Assembly: GCA_023381035.1 (NCBI GenBank) | Contig: JAMCTK010000036.1 | Location: 1-41,627, forward strand | DNA: 41,627 nt | Direction: 5' to 3' | Source: Patescibacteria group bacterium | GTDB taxonomy: Bacteria > Patescibacteria > Microgenomatia > Levybacterales > UBA12049 | Shown here: positions 31,970-41,089 of the stretch, one piece after another | Layout of the letters: each line of letters starts with the position of its first letter | How positions within the stretch are numbered: the first letter of the stretch is position 1 | Notes under the pieces: generated by a model | The model's input: the letters and a program-made list of their open reading frames with translations, nothing else | What the model was told of the DNA's origin: nothing | The model's database searches: none | Made by a program: the position numbers and the translations under genes

Positions 31970-32902
31970 ATGTTAATTATCACAGGAAGTATTGCTTATG
32001 ATTATATTATGGATTTTCCGGGAATCTTCGGAGACCATATCATGCCGGATAAAATTCATAATATTAATGTATCCTTTATCGTAAATAAATTTGAAAGACG
32101 TTGTGGGGGAGTAGCGGGGAACATTTCCTATAATCTTGGACTCTTAAATACCCACCACACTCTTTTTTCTTATGCCGGAAAAGATTTTGAAGAATACAAA
32201 AAACACTTAGAAAAAGCGGGTGTTAGCACAAAAAATGTCTTAATTGATCGAAGTCTTCATACGGCCACAGGATTTGTAATGGCAGACAAAAATCATAATC
32301 AGATCTGGGGATACTTCTATGGAGCAGCTGATAATAATCATAAATTAAAGCTAAGCTCAATTGCTAAAAAAATAGACATGGTGGTTATTGGTCCAACAGG
32401 AGCAAAAAGCTCAATGAGCATGGTAAAACAATGTATTAAATCAAAAACAGAATACATTTTCGATCCAGGATTCATCCTAACAGAAGTTTCAAACGAGGAC
32501 CTTGAATTGGGAGTCAGTCAGGCTAGCATTGTCATCGGAAATGATTATGAAATTACACTTATCAAAAGACGTGTTAAAAAATGGAAATCATTATTTAAAG
32601 ACAAAATTATTATTACTACATTAGGAGCAAAAGGGTCTCAAATTGAAACAGGGAATAAGATCATAAACATTAAACCGGTAAAACCGAAAAAGGCAGTTGA
32701 TCCAACCGGAGCAGGGGATGCATGGAGGGCAGGATTCCTGGCTGGATATCAGCGCGGATTTGATCTTAAAATATGCGGACAAATGGGATCGGTTGCCTCA
32801 ACCTATGCAATAGAAAATTATGGAACTCAGGAACATCGCTTTACTATTGAGCAATTTAAAAAAAGGTATAGTCAAAGTTATAAGACTATGCTAAACTTAT
32901 AA
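31970..32902 (+). CDS. PfkB-family kinase, probably adenosine-kinase-like
   Basis: The 310-residue protein has the ribokinase/PfkB layout. The N-terminal sugar-site block [18 protein letters not shown] is followed by [12 protein letters not shown] (anion region), and the C-terminal signature [18 protein letters not shown] has the catalytic Asp and GAGD anion hole. Family members phosphorylate ribose, fructose or adenosine with ATP. It is 5 nt before the S-adenosylhomocysteine hydrolase gene, which releases adenosine, so an adenosine kinase role would pull that reaction forward. This is inferred from linkage; the sequence alone does not fix the substrate. No ribosome site is seen at the start. 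Confidence 0.9.
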   Translation: MLIITGSIAYDYIMDFPGIFGDHIMPDKIHNINVSFIVNKFERRCGGVAGNISYNLGLLNTHHTLFSYAGKDFEEYKKHLEKAGVSTKNVLIDRSLHTATGFVMADKNHNQIWGYFYGAADNNHKLKLSSIAKKIDMVVIGPTGAKSSMSMVKQCIKSKTEYIFDPGFILTEVSNEDLELGVSQASIVIGNDYEITLIKRRVKKWKSLFKDKIIITTLGAKGSQIETGNKIINIKPVKPKKAVDPTGAGDAWRAGFLAGYQRGFDLKICGQMGSVASTYAIENYGTQEHRFTIEQFKKRYSQSYKTMLNL

Positions 32903-32907
32903 ACCTG

Positions 32908-34173
32908 ATGGCAAAAAATTACGACGTCAAAGATTTAAACCTAGCAAAAGAAGGAAAACTTAAAATCGAATGGTCAGAGCAGCAAATGCCGGTTTTAAGA
33001 ATCATTAAGGCAAGATTTACCAAAGAAAAACCCCTAAAAGGATTAACAATCGCCGCATGTCTTCACATTACAAGCGAAACTGCAAATCTTTTAATTACTT
33101 TAAAAGCTGCCGGAGCAAAAGTTGTCTGCAATGCTTCAAATCCTTTGTCTACTCAGGATTCTGTAGCTGCTTCTCTAGTAAAAGACTATGATATTCCAAC
33201 TTTTGCAATTAAAGGGGAGGACAGCAAAACCTATTACAACCATTTAAATGCAGTTCTTGACTATAATCCGCAAATCACTATGGATGATGGTGCAGATCTG
33301 GTTCATATGCTTCACACCAAAAGAAAACATCAGCTGAAAAATATTATGGGTTCGTCTGAAGAAACCACAACAGGTGTAATAAGGCTTAAGGCTATGGAAA
33401 AAGATAAGGCCTTAAAACTCCCGGTCATTGCCGTAAATGATTCTGACACAAAACATTTATTTGACAACAGATATGGTACAGGCCAATCCACAATCGACGG
33501 GGTAATTCGCGCAACTAATTTACTACTAGCAGGTAAAACAGTTGTTGTAGCGGGATATGGATGGTGCAGCAAGGGAATTGCTATGAGAGCAAAAGGAATG
33601 GGCTCAAATGTAATTGTTACCGAAGTTGACTATGTAAAAGGATTAGAAGCGGCAATGGATGGATTTAAGGTTATGAAAATGAGAGATGCCACTAGAACCG
33701 GCGATATTTTCATTAGCGCAACCGGAGATAAACATGTAATCGATCTTACAGCTATGAAGTCAATGAAAGACGGAGCAGTTGTTGCAAATTCAGGACATTT
33801 TGATATTGAAATTGACATGGCTGGATTGGAAAAAGTTAAAAAAGGAAAAAGAAGAATCAGAGAATCATTAGATGAATACACCATGCCTTCAGGGAAAAAA
33901 CTCTATGTGCTTGGAGAGGGGAGACTTGTTAATTTAGCAGCAGCAGAAGGACATCCTGCAGAAGTTATGGACATGTCCTTTGCTAACCAAGCTCTAGCAG
34001 CAGAATATTTTGTTAAAAACAAAGGTAAATTGGAAAACAAAGTTTATGTTTTACCAAAGAAATTAGACCAAGAAGTTGCGAACCTAAAGCTAAAAGCAAT
34101 GGGAATAACAATTGATACGCTAACTGCTGAACAGAAAAAATATTTATCCTCTTGGGGAGAAGGCACTAAGTAA
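32908..34173 (+). CDS. ahcY: S-adenosylhomocysteine hydrolase
   Basis: The 421-residue enzyme shows [40 protein letters not shown], the SSEETTTGV region, and the NAD site [19 protein letters not shown] followed by EVD. The end holds [15 protein letters not shown] and the family's usual C-terminal lid. It splits S-adenosylhomocysteine to adenosine and homocysteine with bound NAD, relieving product inhibition of methyltransferases. It is shorter than animal enzymes, as in archaeal/bacterial types lacking the insertion, and ends [11 protein letters not shown], not the C-terminal Lys-Tyr-Arg-Tyr tail. It forms a two-gene operon with the PfkB kinase. No methionine synthase is nearby. Confidence 0.97.
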   Translation: MAKNYDVKDLNLAKEGKLKIEWSEQQMPVLRIIKARFTKEKPLKGLTIAACLHITSETANLLITLKAAGAKVVCNASNPLSTQDSVAASLVKDYDIPTFAIKGEDSKTYYNHLNAVLDYNPQITMDDGADLVHMLHTKRKHQLKNIMGSSEETTTGVIRLKAMEKDKALKLPVIAVNDSDTKHLFDNRYGTGQSTIDGVIRATNLLLAGKTVVVAGYGWCSKGIAMRAKGMGSNVIVTEVDYVKGLEAAMDGFKVMKMRDATRTGDIFISATGDKHVIDLTAMKSMKDGAVVANSGHFDIEIDMAGLEKVKKGKRRIRESLDEYTMPSGKKLYVLGEGRLVNLAAAEGHPAEVMDMSFANQALAAEYFVKNKGKLENKVYVLPKKLDQEVANLKLKAMGITIDTLTAEQKKYLSSWGEGTK

Positions 34174-34174
34174 C

Positions 34175-34390
34175 TTATTCTACAACAGAAGCTTCATAGC
34201 CTGCAGTCTTAATAACCTTAATTACGTCTTTATCGCTTAGTTTCGAAGAATCAAATTCCACTTCTACCATTCCTTTAGCAAAGCTAGTTGAAGCAGATTT
34301 GACACCATGTGTATCTTCCAGTTCTCCATCAATATTCATTGCGCAGCTTGTGCAATGCATTCCATCAATTTTGAATTTCTTTTTTATCAT
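34175..34390 (-). CDS. copZ: Copper chaperone, HMA domain (CopZ-like)
   Basis: The 71-residue protein is one heavy-metal-associated domain with KIDGMHCTSCAMNID, whose Cys13 and Cys16 bind Cu(I). The rest is the usual ferredoxin-like fold ending AGYEASVVE. It carries Cu(I) to the CopA ATPase. It overlaps the upstream SafE-like/cupredoxin gene by 4 nt (ATGA) and is the last gene of the csoR operon. Related proteins elsewhere fuse this domain with the SafE part; here they are separate. Confidence 0.93.
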   Translation of the reverse strand: MIKKKFKIDGMHCTSCAMNIDGELEDTHGVKSASTSFAKGMVEVEFDSSKLSDKDVIKVIKTAGYEASVVE

Positions 34391-35421
34391 AATACGTGTA
34401 TTACTCCTCTATACATTCCCATACTACACATAAAAGCAATATCTGTGGCTTCACCTGGAGCCTTAAAGGTAACGGTATCGTTTTGTCCGCTAGAAACTAG
34501 TCTTTGTACACCCAAGGAAGGAATAGTAAAGGCTTGTGCACAACCACCTCCGCCATCGTTTTTTAGATGAAGAGTTATATCTGCTCCTGCTTTTGCAGTC
34601 AGTTCATTTGGAGTATATCCTCCCGGACCAATCTCAATAGTTAAATCTGTTAATGCCTGTGCATTGGCAGCAGATGGTAGCGGAGTATTGTCACAAAAAC
34701 TAACCGTACACCATGCTCCTTTTGCAAAATTCTCCAAAGTCAAATTACTTCCCGATAGAGCAATGGCATTATCAAGATTGAAAATTGCCAAAAATATAAT
34801 TGCAAAAGCTAATACCTTCATAAATTTTTCGTGGAAAACATTGCCTAATTTTGTAGCAAAATAGCCGAGCAAGAAAAAAACAGGAGACGTTCCAAGGACA
34901 AAAGCAAAGAGTATTAAGGCACCACTAATAGGACTTCCTGATGCAATTGAAAGAGCCATCATTGCTTGAGTTGTTCCGCAGGGAATAAAGATGGTGAAAG
35001 CTCCCAGTATTCCTGGCGCAAATATATCTGCGCTTTTAGATTGTTTTCTAACTATTCTGGTTAAAAACTTTGGCGGTTGAATTATGAAATATCTAAAAAT
35101 CGGGTGAACATTAAGAATGCTTAAAGCACTACCAAGCATAAAGACTGCAACCAAAACCTGCATTAAAATTTTTAAAGTTAAAGAAAGCTGAAATAGGGAA
35201 CCAAACCATCCCAGAAGAAGTCCTAAAAGGGTATATGCAGCTAATTTTGCAATTAAGAAGGTAAGTATAGGCAAAGCATTGCCTTTTGCAGCTTTTTCTT
35301 TTAAGTGCTCTTCTTCTCTTTGAGCAATAGTCGCAGCCAGAAGTCCTCCTTGAACTGCTGCGCAGCTTAATCCTCCTGCCAAAAGACCTGTTAGAAAAAC
35401 TGTTATTAATTGATTAATCAT
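34387..35421 (-). CDS. SafE/DsbD-like membrane protein fused to a C-terminal cupredoxin domain
   Basis: The 344-residue protein has about six membrane helices in residues 1-230, with Cys pairs in the CcdA/SafE style: [17 protein letters not shown] near the start and [14 protein letters not shown] cupredoxin-like domain follows (about 250-344) with [20 protein letters not shown], then a Cys ligand in GGGCAQAF and a [14 protein letters not shown] end. The membrane part may move copper or electrons; the cupredoxin domain, facing outside, would hold copper. Its start overlaps copA by 4 nt and its stop overlaps copZ by 4 nt. It is probably the membrane partner that hands exported Cu(I) on; this is inference. 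Confidence 0.85.
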   Translation of the reverse strand: MINQLITVFLTGLLAGGLSCAAVQGGLLAATIAQREEEHLKEKAAKGNALPILTFLIAKLAAYTLLGLLLGWFGSLFQLSLTLKILMQVLVAVFMLGSALSILNVHPIFRYFIIQPPKFLTRIVRKQSKSADIFAPGILGAFTIFIPCGTTQAMMALSIASGSPISGALILFAFVLGTSPVFFLLGYFATKLGNVFHEKFMKVLAFAIIFLAIFNLDNAIALSGSNLTLENFAKGAWCTVSFCDNTPLPSAANAQALTDLTIEIGPGGYTPNELTAKAGADITLHLKNDGGGGCAQAFTIPSLGVQRLVSSGQNDTVTFKAPGEATDIAFMCSMGMYRGVIHVL

Positions 35422-37646
35422 ATCTTTGTTCCTTTTAGTCTCAAGGAGTTTGTTACAACAGAAATTGAGCTAAGTGCCATTGCAGCTGAAGCAAAAATTG
35501 GATTAAGAAGTAAGCCAAACAGGGGATAGAGAGCACCCATAGCAACGGGAATCAGAATTATGTTGTATCCAAATGCCCAGAATAGATTTAGCTTGATGGT
35601 AGACATAATTCGCTTAGAAAGTTTAACAGATTGGGCTACTGAGCGCAAATCTTTATTTACCAATGTTATGTCTGCTGATTCAATCGCCACATCAGTACCT
35701 GACCCCATTGCAATTCCTACATTTGCGGAAGCAAGAGCCGGCGCATCATTGATTCCGTCTCCAACCATTGCAACTATTTTTCCCTCTGCTTGGAATTTTC
35801 TAACTTGGGATTCCTTATCTGCAGGTAATACATCTGCCAGGACTTGGTCAATGCCAATCTGCCTGGCAATTGCGTTGGCTGTTCTTTTGTTATCTCCCGT
35901 AACCATAACAACTTCTATTCCTAAAGCTTTAAGTTCTTTAATTCCTTCTTTCGACGACTCCTTGATCGGATCAGCAACTGCAAAGAGCCCCTTTAATTTT
36001 CCATTCACGGAGAGCAACATTACGGTTTTACCTTCCTCTTCCAGTTTTTGAACTTGATCTTCGTAGGTAGATATATTAATTTTTTCTCTTTGCATAAGCC
36101 TTCTGTTCCCAAAATAGATCTTGGATCCAACAACCACTCCTTCAACTCCATGTCCGGGAATTGCTTTGAACTTTTCAACTTTCTGATACTTAATCTTTTC
36201 TGAATCTGCTTTTTGCACTATTGCTTCTGCTAATGAATGCTCCGAGCCTTTTTCTATTGAAGCTGCGTAAGATAAAACTTTATCCTTACTGATTCCATCA
36301 AGAGAAACAATGTCTGTCACTTCCGGTTTACCTTTAGTAAGTGTTCCTGTTTTGTCAAAAATTACAGTGTTTATTTTATGAGCTGTTTCCAAACTCTCCG
36401 CATCTCTTATTAGAATTCCTTTTTCTGCACCTTTTCCGGTTCCAACCATAACCGCTGTGGGAGTAGCAAGGCCCATTGCGCAAGGACAGGCAATGATAAG
36501 AACGGCAACCATATTTAGTAACGCTTTAAGAAGAGCAGGGGCAGGACCAAAGTCATACCAAACAACAAAAGTGCCTATTGCCAACATTATTACAATCGGA
36601 ACAAAATACGAGGAAATCAGATCGGCTAGTCTTTGGATTGGTGCTTTACTGCCTTGAGCTTCCTGCACCAACTTTACGATCTGCGCAAGCATAGTGTCTT
36701 GACCAATCTTGTTTGCTTTAAACATAAACGATCCAGTCTTGTTAAAGGTTGAGCCAATTACAATATCTCCTTTTGCTTTATCAACCGGAATGCTTTCCCC
36801 TGTAACCATTGATTCATCTATTGATGATTCACCTTGGGTAATTATTCCATCAACAGGAATTTTCTCTCCCGGTCTAACTCTTATGATGTCCCCAATTTTT
36901 ACCTCTTCAATAGGCACGTCTGTTTCTTTACCATTTTTAACAATTCTGGCAGTTTTTGCTTGCATTCCAATTAATTTTTTAATTGCTTCGCTTGTTTGTC
37001 CTTTTGCACGAGCTTCAAAAAATCTTCCTAGAAGAATAAGTCCTATTACCAGGGTAGCAACATCAAAATATGGCATGACTTCAATTCCTGCACTCATTAC
37101 GAAGTTAGGAAAAAAAGTTACTACGGCAGAATAGACATAGGCAACAGTTGTGCCAATAGCAACCAAAGTATCCATATTTGCAGTTCGGTGTTTTAAAGCA
37201 GGAATTGTTGCCTTATAAAAAGAAAGACCCGCCCAGAATTGAATTGGTGTAGCAATAATTAATTGAACATAAAAATTCTTAAGAAACTCCGGAGCAAAAT
37301 CCATAAGCCCTGGAAAACTTCCCCAAACAATTAGTCCACCAAAAAAAAGGCTAAACATTGCCTTTCTTTTTAAATCCTTTATCTCACGCTGTTTTTCCTG
37401 TTTCTCTGCATCGATATCTTTAGATTCCTGATTTAATATTGCTTTATATCCAACGTTTGAAACTGCTGATTCAATAGTTTTGTCATCAACCTTAGAAGAT
37501 TCATAGTTAATAGTTGCTTCTTCTGTTGCCAGGTTAACGCTGGCGTTAGAGATTCCTTCTGTTTTTTTCAGTGCCCGCTCAATTACACGAACACATGATG
37601 CGCAGTGCATTCCTTTTATGGGAAATGTTTTTTTGATTTCAGCCAT
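35418..37646 (-). CDS. copA: Copper-exporting P1B-type ATPase CopA
   Basis: The 742-residue pump has one N-terminal HMA domain (KGMHCASC), about eight membrane helices, and TGES in the actuator domain. CPCAMG in helix 6 forms the Cu(I) site, with DKTGTLTKG (phosphorylated Asp at about 429), the P-domain [12 protein letters not shown], and YN and MALSS in helices 7 and 8, which fix Cu(I) specificity (P1B-1). The usual SEHP in the nucleotide domain reads SEHS, so the Pro beside the conserved His is replaced. It starts directly after the upstream cupredoxin gene stop and overlaps the SafE-like gene by 4 nt. It is under the CsoR operator at 38432-38450. Confidence 0.96.
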   Translation of the reverse strand: MAEIKKTFPIKGMHCASCVRVIERALKKTEGISNASVNLATEEATINYESSKVDDKTIESAVSNVGYKAILNQESKDIDAEKQEKQREIKDLKRKAMFSLFFGGLIVWGSFPGLMDFAPEFLKNFYVQLIIATPIQFWAGLSFYKATIPALKHRTANMDTLVAIGTTVAYVYSAVVTFFPNFVMSAGIEVMPYFDVATLVIGLILLGRFFEARAKGQTSEAIKKLIGMQAKTARIVKNGKETDVPIEEVKIGDIIRVRPGEKIPVDGIITQGESSIDESMVTGESIPVDKAKGDIVIGSTFNKTGSFMFKANKIGQDTMLAQIVKLVQEAQGSKAPIQRLADLISSYFVPIVIMLAIGTFVVWYDFGPAPALLKALLNMVAVLIIACPCAMGLATPTAVMVGTGKGAEKGILIRDAESLETAHKINTVIFDKTGTLTKGKPEVTDIVSLDGISKDKVLSYAASIEKGSEHSLAEAIVQKADSEKIKYQKVEKFKAIPGHGVEGVVVGSKIYFGNRRLMQREKINISTYEDQVQKLEEEGKTVMLLSVNGKLKGLFAVADPIKESSKEGIKELKALGIEVVMVTGDNKRTANAIARQIGIDQVLADVLPADKESQVRKFQAEGKIVAMVGDGINDAPALASANVGIAMGSGTDVAIESADITLVNKDLRSVAQSVKLSKRIMSTIKLNLFWAFGYNIILIPVAMGALYPLFGLLLNPIFASAAMALSSISVVTNSLRLKGTKI

Positions 37647-38006
37647 TTATTTCGCAACCACCTTTCCATGAAACATGTTCATACTGCAAACGAATCCGTA
37701 TTCTCCGGCTTCTTGTGGTTCGATTTCGATTGGCGTGATCTTATTTAGGGGAAGATACTTCTTTATTTTAAAATCAGGAAATAATATTTCTTCAAGACAT
37801 TGATTTTGATCTTTTCTCAAAAAATTAAGCGTTGTTTTTTGTCCTTTCTTAACAGATATCAGGGAAGGGGAGTATCCTCCTTCAACAATGACGTCAATAC
37901 TTCCGTTTGCAGATAATTCTTTATCTTTCTTCATTAGAAAAAACCAGTAAGTAAATACAATTCCAACAAAACCAGTAATTGTTATTAAAATTTTATCTAA
38001 TGTCAT
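37647..38006 (-). CDS. Membrane-anchored cupredoxin-like protein
   Basis: The 119-residue protein has an N-terminal signal anchor (about 5-25) and one cupredoxin domain. It contains EGGYSPSLISVKKGQKTTL, a Cys in DQNQCLEE, and the C-terminal VCSMNMFHGKVVAK with Cys, Met and His ligands. The first ligand position holds Cys in place of the usual His, as in the SafE-fused domain downstream, so Cu(I) binding is more likely than blue-copper electron transfer. It overlaps the upstream 45-residue peptide gene (ATGA) and lies directly before copA. It is probably an outside copper buffer or acceptor for the pump. Confidence 0.85.
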   Translation of the reverse strand: MTLDKILITITGFVGIVFTYWFFLMKKDKELSANGSIDVIVEGGYSPSLISVKKGQKTTLNFLRKDQNQCLEEILFPDFKIKKYLPLNKITPIEIEPQEAGEYGFVCSMNMFHGKVVAK

Positions 38007-38140
38007 TTTTTATTTCTTTTTTGAATTTCCTGGAAAAGCCAGACAGCAATTAGAATGAGTATTAATAAAATTAATATATTGAAAGCAAGAGGAAAAATAC
38101 CTGATCCGGGCCCCCAACCCATCATTCCATAACCAATCAT
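38003..38140 (-). CDS. 45-residue Met/Gly/Trp membrane peptide of the copper operon
   Basis: A short gene fits exactly between csoR and the cupredoxin gene. Its N-terminus is MIGYGMMGWGPGSG, then one membrane helix (IFPLAFNILILLILILIAVW) and a basic tail (QEIQKRNKK). AGGAGG sits 9 nt before the ATG, and its TGA overlaps the next ATG (ATGA), so it is certainly positioned to be translated. Met residues outside the membrane could bind Cu(I). Similar MMGxG starts occur in small copper-operon proteins; no named family is claimed. Confidence 0.75.
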   Translation of the reverse strand: MIGYGMMGWGPGSGIFPLAFNILILLILILIAVWLFQEIQKRNKK

Positions 38141-38154
38141 TTAAAAACACCTCC

Positions 38155-38424
38155 TTATTGCTTTTTTTTAAATACACTCATTACTTCATCAATTGCTTCC
38201 TTTTGATCTCCTCGTCTGATTGCATTTGCCGCACAGGTTCTTAAATGATTTTCCATAATTAAATTATCTACTTCAAAAAGAGCGCTCTGAACTGCCTGAG
38301 ATTGATGGATAATATCTATGCAATACTCCTTTTTCTCAGTCATCTTAATTACTTTCTCCATATGCCCTCTGGCAATTTTTAGTCTATGCAATATTCTTTC
38401 GTTTTGATCCTTTGGTTTATACAT
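38155..38424 (-). CDS. csoR: CsoR-family copper-sensing repressor
   Basis: The 89-residue helical protein matches CsoR, starting with NERILHRLKIARGHMEKVI. The Cu(I) ligand set is Cys35 (EYCIDII), His60 (ENHLRTC) and Cys64, matching the Cys-His-Cys triad of the M. tuberculosis protein (36-61-65). Without copper it binds G/C-tract palindromes; Cu(I) releases it. The operator at 38432-38450 is right upstream of its own gene and a near-copy lies before the second operon at 41065-41085, so it probably controls both and itself. Its ribosome site (GGGGAG) is part of the operator. Confidence 0.95.
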   Translation of the reverse strand: MYKPKDQNERILHRLKIARGHMEKVIKMTEKKEYCIDIIHQSQAVQSALFEVDNLIMENHLRTCAANAIRRGDQKEAIDEVMSVFKKKQ

Positions 38425-38431
38425 AATTTAA

Positions 38432-38450
38432 ATCTCCCCTGGGGGGATAT
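38432..38450 (-). promoter_or_regulatory. CsoR operator 1, overlapping +1 and ribosome site
   Basis: On the minus strand this is ATATCCCC-CCA-GGGGAGAT, a near-perfect palindrome of the C-tract/G-tract type bound by CsoR. It overlaps the predicted transcription start of the csoR operon and its GGGGAG doubles as ribosome site. Confidence 0.85.
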
Positions 38451-38452
38451 AT

Positions 38453-38482
38453 ATCATACAAGAAAAACAGTTCTTCTGTCAA
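38453..38482 (-). promoter_or_regulatory. Promoter of the csoR-copA operon
   Basis: TTGACA (minus strand of 38477-38482), 18-nt spacer, TATGAT (38453-38458). Same architecture as the promoter at 41090-41119. Confidence 0.8.
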
Positions 38483-38500
38483 CCCATTTATATGCAATAA

Positions 38501-38761
38501 TTACTTCCAACGGTTGTATAAAACGATCGTTACATAAGTTGTAATCCAAGTAAGCACACTAATCGTTACTAAACCTAAAACTAGGGTACCTAAAGGTAAA
38601 ATTTCGGTTGATCTAATACTGTTAAGGTTCAAGCTATGAATCCAGGAGTTTGCAATTGTAAAAACCAGATCCGGCATAGCATAAGAAACCAAAGCGCAGA
38701 GTATGTAAAAAACTGCTGTTACAACGGTAACCGCGTTGGCAAAAGCCTTAGCATTTAACAT
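38501..38761 (-). CDS. DUF5676 family membrane protein
   Basis: The 86-residue protein has two to three membrane helices: AFANAVTVVTAVFYILCALV, a hydrophobic middle, and TLVLGLVTISVLTWITTYVT. It has a Trp-rich turn and the basic end YNRWK, as in DUF5676 proteins, which are often found beside copper-resistance genes in other bacteria. Its function is unknown. It is last in the second copper operon, 16 nt after the CcdA-like gene. GGGGGTG provides the ribosome site. Confidence 0.8.
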   Translation of the reverse strand: MLNAKAFANAVTVVTAVFYILCALVSYAMPDLVFTIANSWIHSLNLNSIRSTEILPLGTLVLGLVTISVLTWITTYVTIVLYNRWK

Positions 38762-38777
38762 GTTTTCTCACCCCCTT

Positions 38778-39611
38778 TTATGCCTTCTTAAATATAAGAT
38801 AAAGAAAAACGCCAATAATTGCAAGGAAAACAAGATTTAAGATAAGATTTGGTCCGATAAACTTATTTACATATTCTCCAGTTCCTTGGATCATTTTTGT
38901 AAAAGCTTCTCCTTTGGTCATGGAAAGCTTTCCCTGGTAATTTAAAATTATTGTAAAAATTCCTGTTGCAAAAAAGATTGCCGAAGCAATTAAATTAGAA
39001 AGGAAAACAACATATTCTTTTCCAAAAAGAGAAAAACTTGAAACAGGTCTTTTTAGCTTAGATATTCTGTCAACCTTACCGTTTAAGAAAAGTGAAATTA
39101 TAAGCAGGGGAGTAATCATTCCTAAAACGTAAAACACGCCAACAAGAGTTGCTCCAAAAAAATTAGGAGACAAAAAAGCAAATGTTAAAATTCCTATTAA
39201 AACCGGTGCGCAACAAGCACTAGTTATTCCGGAAAATATTCCCATGATAAAAACAGATAAAACATCCACTTTCTGAGGATTTCTAGAGGGAAGTCTTGGC
39301 ATAGGCATTTTAATTCCAAGAAATGTAATCACAGAAACCAAAAGAAGGATAAATCCACCAGAATAATAAATCGGATCATGGTACCTAAATAAAAGCTTGG
39401 AAGCAATGGAAATTCCTACGACTGCAGGAAAAAGCGTTACGAATATTCCCAGTCCGAAAACAAGAGTCATTAAAACGATTTTTTCTTTTTCTTTGAAAAC
39501 ACTTCCCAAATAAGCTGGGAGCAAAAAGGTAATACAACATGGTGCGAAAAGCGCAACCATACCCGCTACAAAAGCAGCGATTATCGATGTTTGAAACAAA
39601 ATTGATTCCAT
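38778..39611 (-). CDS. CcdA/DsbD-like thiol electron transfer membrane protein
   Basis: The 277-residue protein has about six helices. Cys pairs lie in ALFAPCCITFLLPAYLG (first helix) and SGITSACCAPVLIGIL (about residues 130-145), where CcdA has its two redox Cys. Here each is a CC doublet. CcdA proteins move electrons from cytoplasmic thioredoxin across the membrane to reduce outside thiols. It lies 14 nt after the CCGN-protein gene whose Cys-rich outside domain is a plausible client. A last-helix tail (ILNLVFLAIIGVFLYLIFKK) is extra to the CcdA core. The family assignment is firm, the client is inferred. Confidence 0.88.
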   Translation of the reverse strand: MESILFQTSIIAAFVAGMVALFAPCCITFLLPAYLGSVFKEKEKIVLMTLVFGLGIFVTLFPAVVGISIASKLLFRYHDPIYYSGGFILLLVSVITFLGIKMPMPRLPSRNPQKVDVLSVFIMGIFSGITSACCAPVLIGILTFAFLSPNFFGATLVGVFYVLGMITPLLIISLFLNGKVDRISKLKRPVSSFSLFGKEYVVFLSNLIASAIFFATGIFTIILNYQGKLSMTKGEAFTKMIQGTGEYVNKFIGPNLILNLVFLAIIGVFLYLIFKKA

Positions 39612-39625
39612 AAATTAGTTTGAGG

Positions 39626-40570
39626 TTATGCTCCGCAGCTTCCTCCTGATTTACTTGAGGGCCAGGGGAGTGCTCCAACTTCTTTTCTGATTACAGCATA
39701 TCCTTGAGAACTGGAAAATGTTTTGGAAAGAATCTGCTGTGATGGAATCTTAGCGTAATCTCTATTGGCTTTCTCAAAATGATAGGCAATGTCAAGATAT
39801 GTTTGAGGGAACCATAAAGTATTAAATGCAAGAGCTGTGTCATAGATTTCCTGTTTAGGCCTATTCTGAGATACCATAAGCTCAATTAATCCCAGCATAG
39901 CCATTCCATGATTGCAATCTGGAAAAGCAGCGGAATTACCACAACATGGCCTATAAATATTGCCTGAAATCTCCTCAACAATTTGCTGCTGCTTATCAGT
40001 TAAAGCAACATATGAATACTTGCTATAAGCTGACATTGGGTCAGTTGACCCCAATGTATATCCACCAGTTGAGGCAAAGTTTGCCGGATTATTTTGACTT
40101 GCGGTTTGCATATCGCCTGAATCCAGTAATTTATTTTTATTCGCAAGTCCAAATCCCCATAAAACATTTAACCAAAAATGTGCATTTGCCTGGTTTAGCT
40201 CAATTTGTTTTTCATTTCCGTCTAAATACTTTTCAACATCCTTAGGTAAATTATTTGTCCTTGTCAATGACTGAGCAAGTTTAGTCCTATCTAGTACTCC
40301 GTCTTGAGTAAGCCTTTTTCCCAAACTCCCCCAATTAATCTTTACTATAACCTTTTCTGGAAGCACTTTCTTTTCTATTTTAGCAAGATCCGGACCTTTC
40401 TTTTTTTGACTTACACTAGCTGTTTTTGTGGAAATCTTTGAAGAACTCATTAATTGATTCGTTAAAATTCCCAACATAAATACTGCAAGTAAAAGCGCAA
40501 CAACTAGGAAAAAATTTATGTCTTTTCCCTTTCTAGTCTTATGTTCGGATAACTCGTTTTCTTTTTTCAT
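39626..40570 (-). CDS. Unrecognised anchored protein with CCGN...DCNHG motif
   Basis: The 314-residue protein has a basic cytoplasmic start, a membrane helix (about 19-41) and an outside helical domain. Its most striking stretch is IYRPCCGNSAAFPDCNHGMA (about 205-224) with three Cys and one His, followed by MLGLIELMVSQNRPKQEI. A further Cys sits three residues from the end (GGSCGA). I recognise no family. Set in a CsoR-controlled operon between a DUF1573 protein (4-nt ATGA overlap upstream) and a CcdA-like carrier, it is likely a copper- or disulfide-handling protein outside the cell. The CCGN and DCNHG residues could form a metal site or a redox centre. No function is claimed. Confidence 0.75.
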   Translation of the reverse strand: MKKENELSEHKTRKGKDINFFLVVALLLAVFMLGILTNQLMSSSKISTKTASVSQKKKGPDLAKIEKKVLPEKVIVKINWGSLGKRLTQDGVLDRTKLAQSLTRTNNLPKDVEKYLDGNEKQIELNQANAHFWLNVLWGFGLANKNKLLDSGDMQTASQNNPANFASTGGYTLGSTDPMSAYSKYSYVALTDKQQQIVEEISGNIYRPCCGNSAAFPDCNHGMAMLGLIELMVSQNRPKQEIYDTALAFNTLWFPQTYLDIAYHFEKANRDYAKIPSQQILSKTFSSSQGYAVIRKEVGALPWPSSKSGGSCGA

Positions 40571-41061
40571 TTCACAACTGTTCCGTTAAAATTAAATTCA
40601 ACATATGGACTGTCCGCATCATTAGTTTCAAAACTAACGCTTCTAGCTATCGGCCCTACACCTTGTGGACCATGATATTTTGCATCAAATGCTGCTACAA
40701 TTTCGGCTTCTTCTCCAGGTTTAAGAACACCTTTCCAATCCGATGGGGGAGTGGACATCCCAAATTGAGGACTTTCACTTTTTCCTTTTCTAAAAAATGC
40801 ATTAGTACACATACAAGATGTCTTGATGTTTACAATTTCCAAATTGGCTGTCCCTATATTTTTAATTGGAAAAGAGTGATAAGTTACTCCTTTTTCATAA
40901 GGAATGTTGCCTAAATCTTTGAGAGAATGGTCCAATTGAATTTTAGCCGCAGTATTTTTTTGAACAACTGCTTTCTGTGAACCGTTTCCGACAACCAGAA
41001 ACGCAACGCCAATAATTACGACCGTAAATATACCAATCCCTAATAAAAATTTCTTATTCAT
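40567..41061 (-). CDS. DUF1573 domain protein, membrane-anchored
   Basis: The 164-residue protein has a signal anchor (about 6-25) and an outside immunoglobulin-like DUF1573 domain with DLGNIPYEKGVTYHSFPIKN, the Cys signature IKTSCMCTNAFF, and a WKGVLKPGEEAEIVAAFD strand. DUF1573 proteins lie in surface and metal-linked operons; their role is unknown. SCMCT could bind copper. The start is right behind the second CsoR operator, whose AGGGG half-site doubles as the ribosome site 7 nt from ATG. It is the first gene of the four-gene operon and overlaps the second by 4 nt. Confidence 0.9.
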   Translation of the reverse strand: MNKKFLLGIGIFTVVIIGVAFLVVGNGSQKAVVQKNTAAKIQLDHSLKDLGNIPYEKGVTYHSFPIKNIGTANLEIVNIKTSCMCTNAFFRKGKSESPQFGMSTPPSDWKGVLKPGEEAEIVAAFDAKYHGPQGVGPIARSVSFETNDADSPYVEFNFNGTVVK

Positions 41062-41064
41062 TGT

Positions 41065-41085
41065 ATATCCCCTGGTGGGGGATAT
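41065..41085 (-). promoter_or_regulatory. CsoR operator 2, overlapping +1 and ribosome site
   Basis: The palindrome ATATCCCC-TGGTG-GGGGATAT (plus strand) has perfect 8-bp arms. It has the same arm sequence as operator 1 with a 5-nt in place of a 3-nt centre. It covers the predicted transcription start and the ribosome site of the DUF1573 gene. Confidence 0.85.
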
Positions 41086-41089
41086 CTGA

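Noticed and set aside
36450..37134. Several long plus-strand frames across copA
   Set aside because: They are antisense shadows of the P-type ATPase, whose motifs are all intact.
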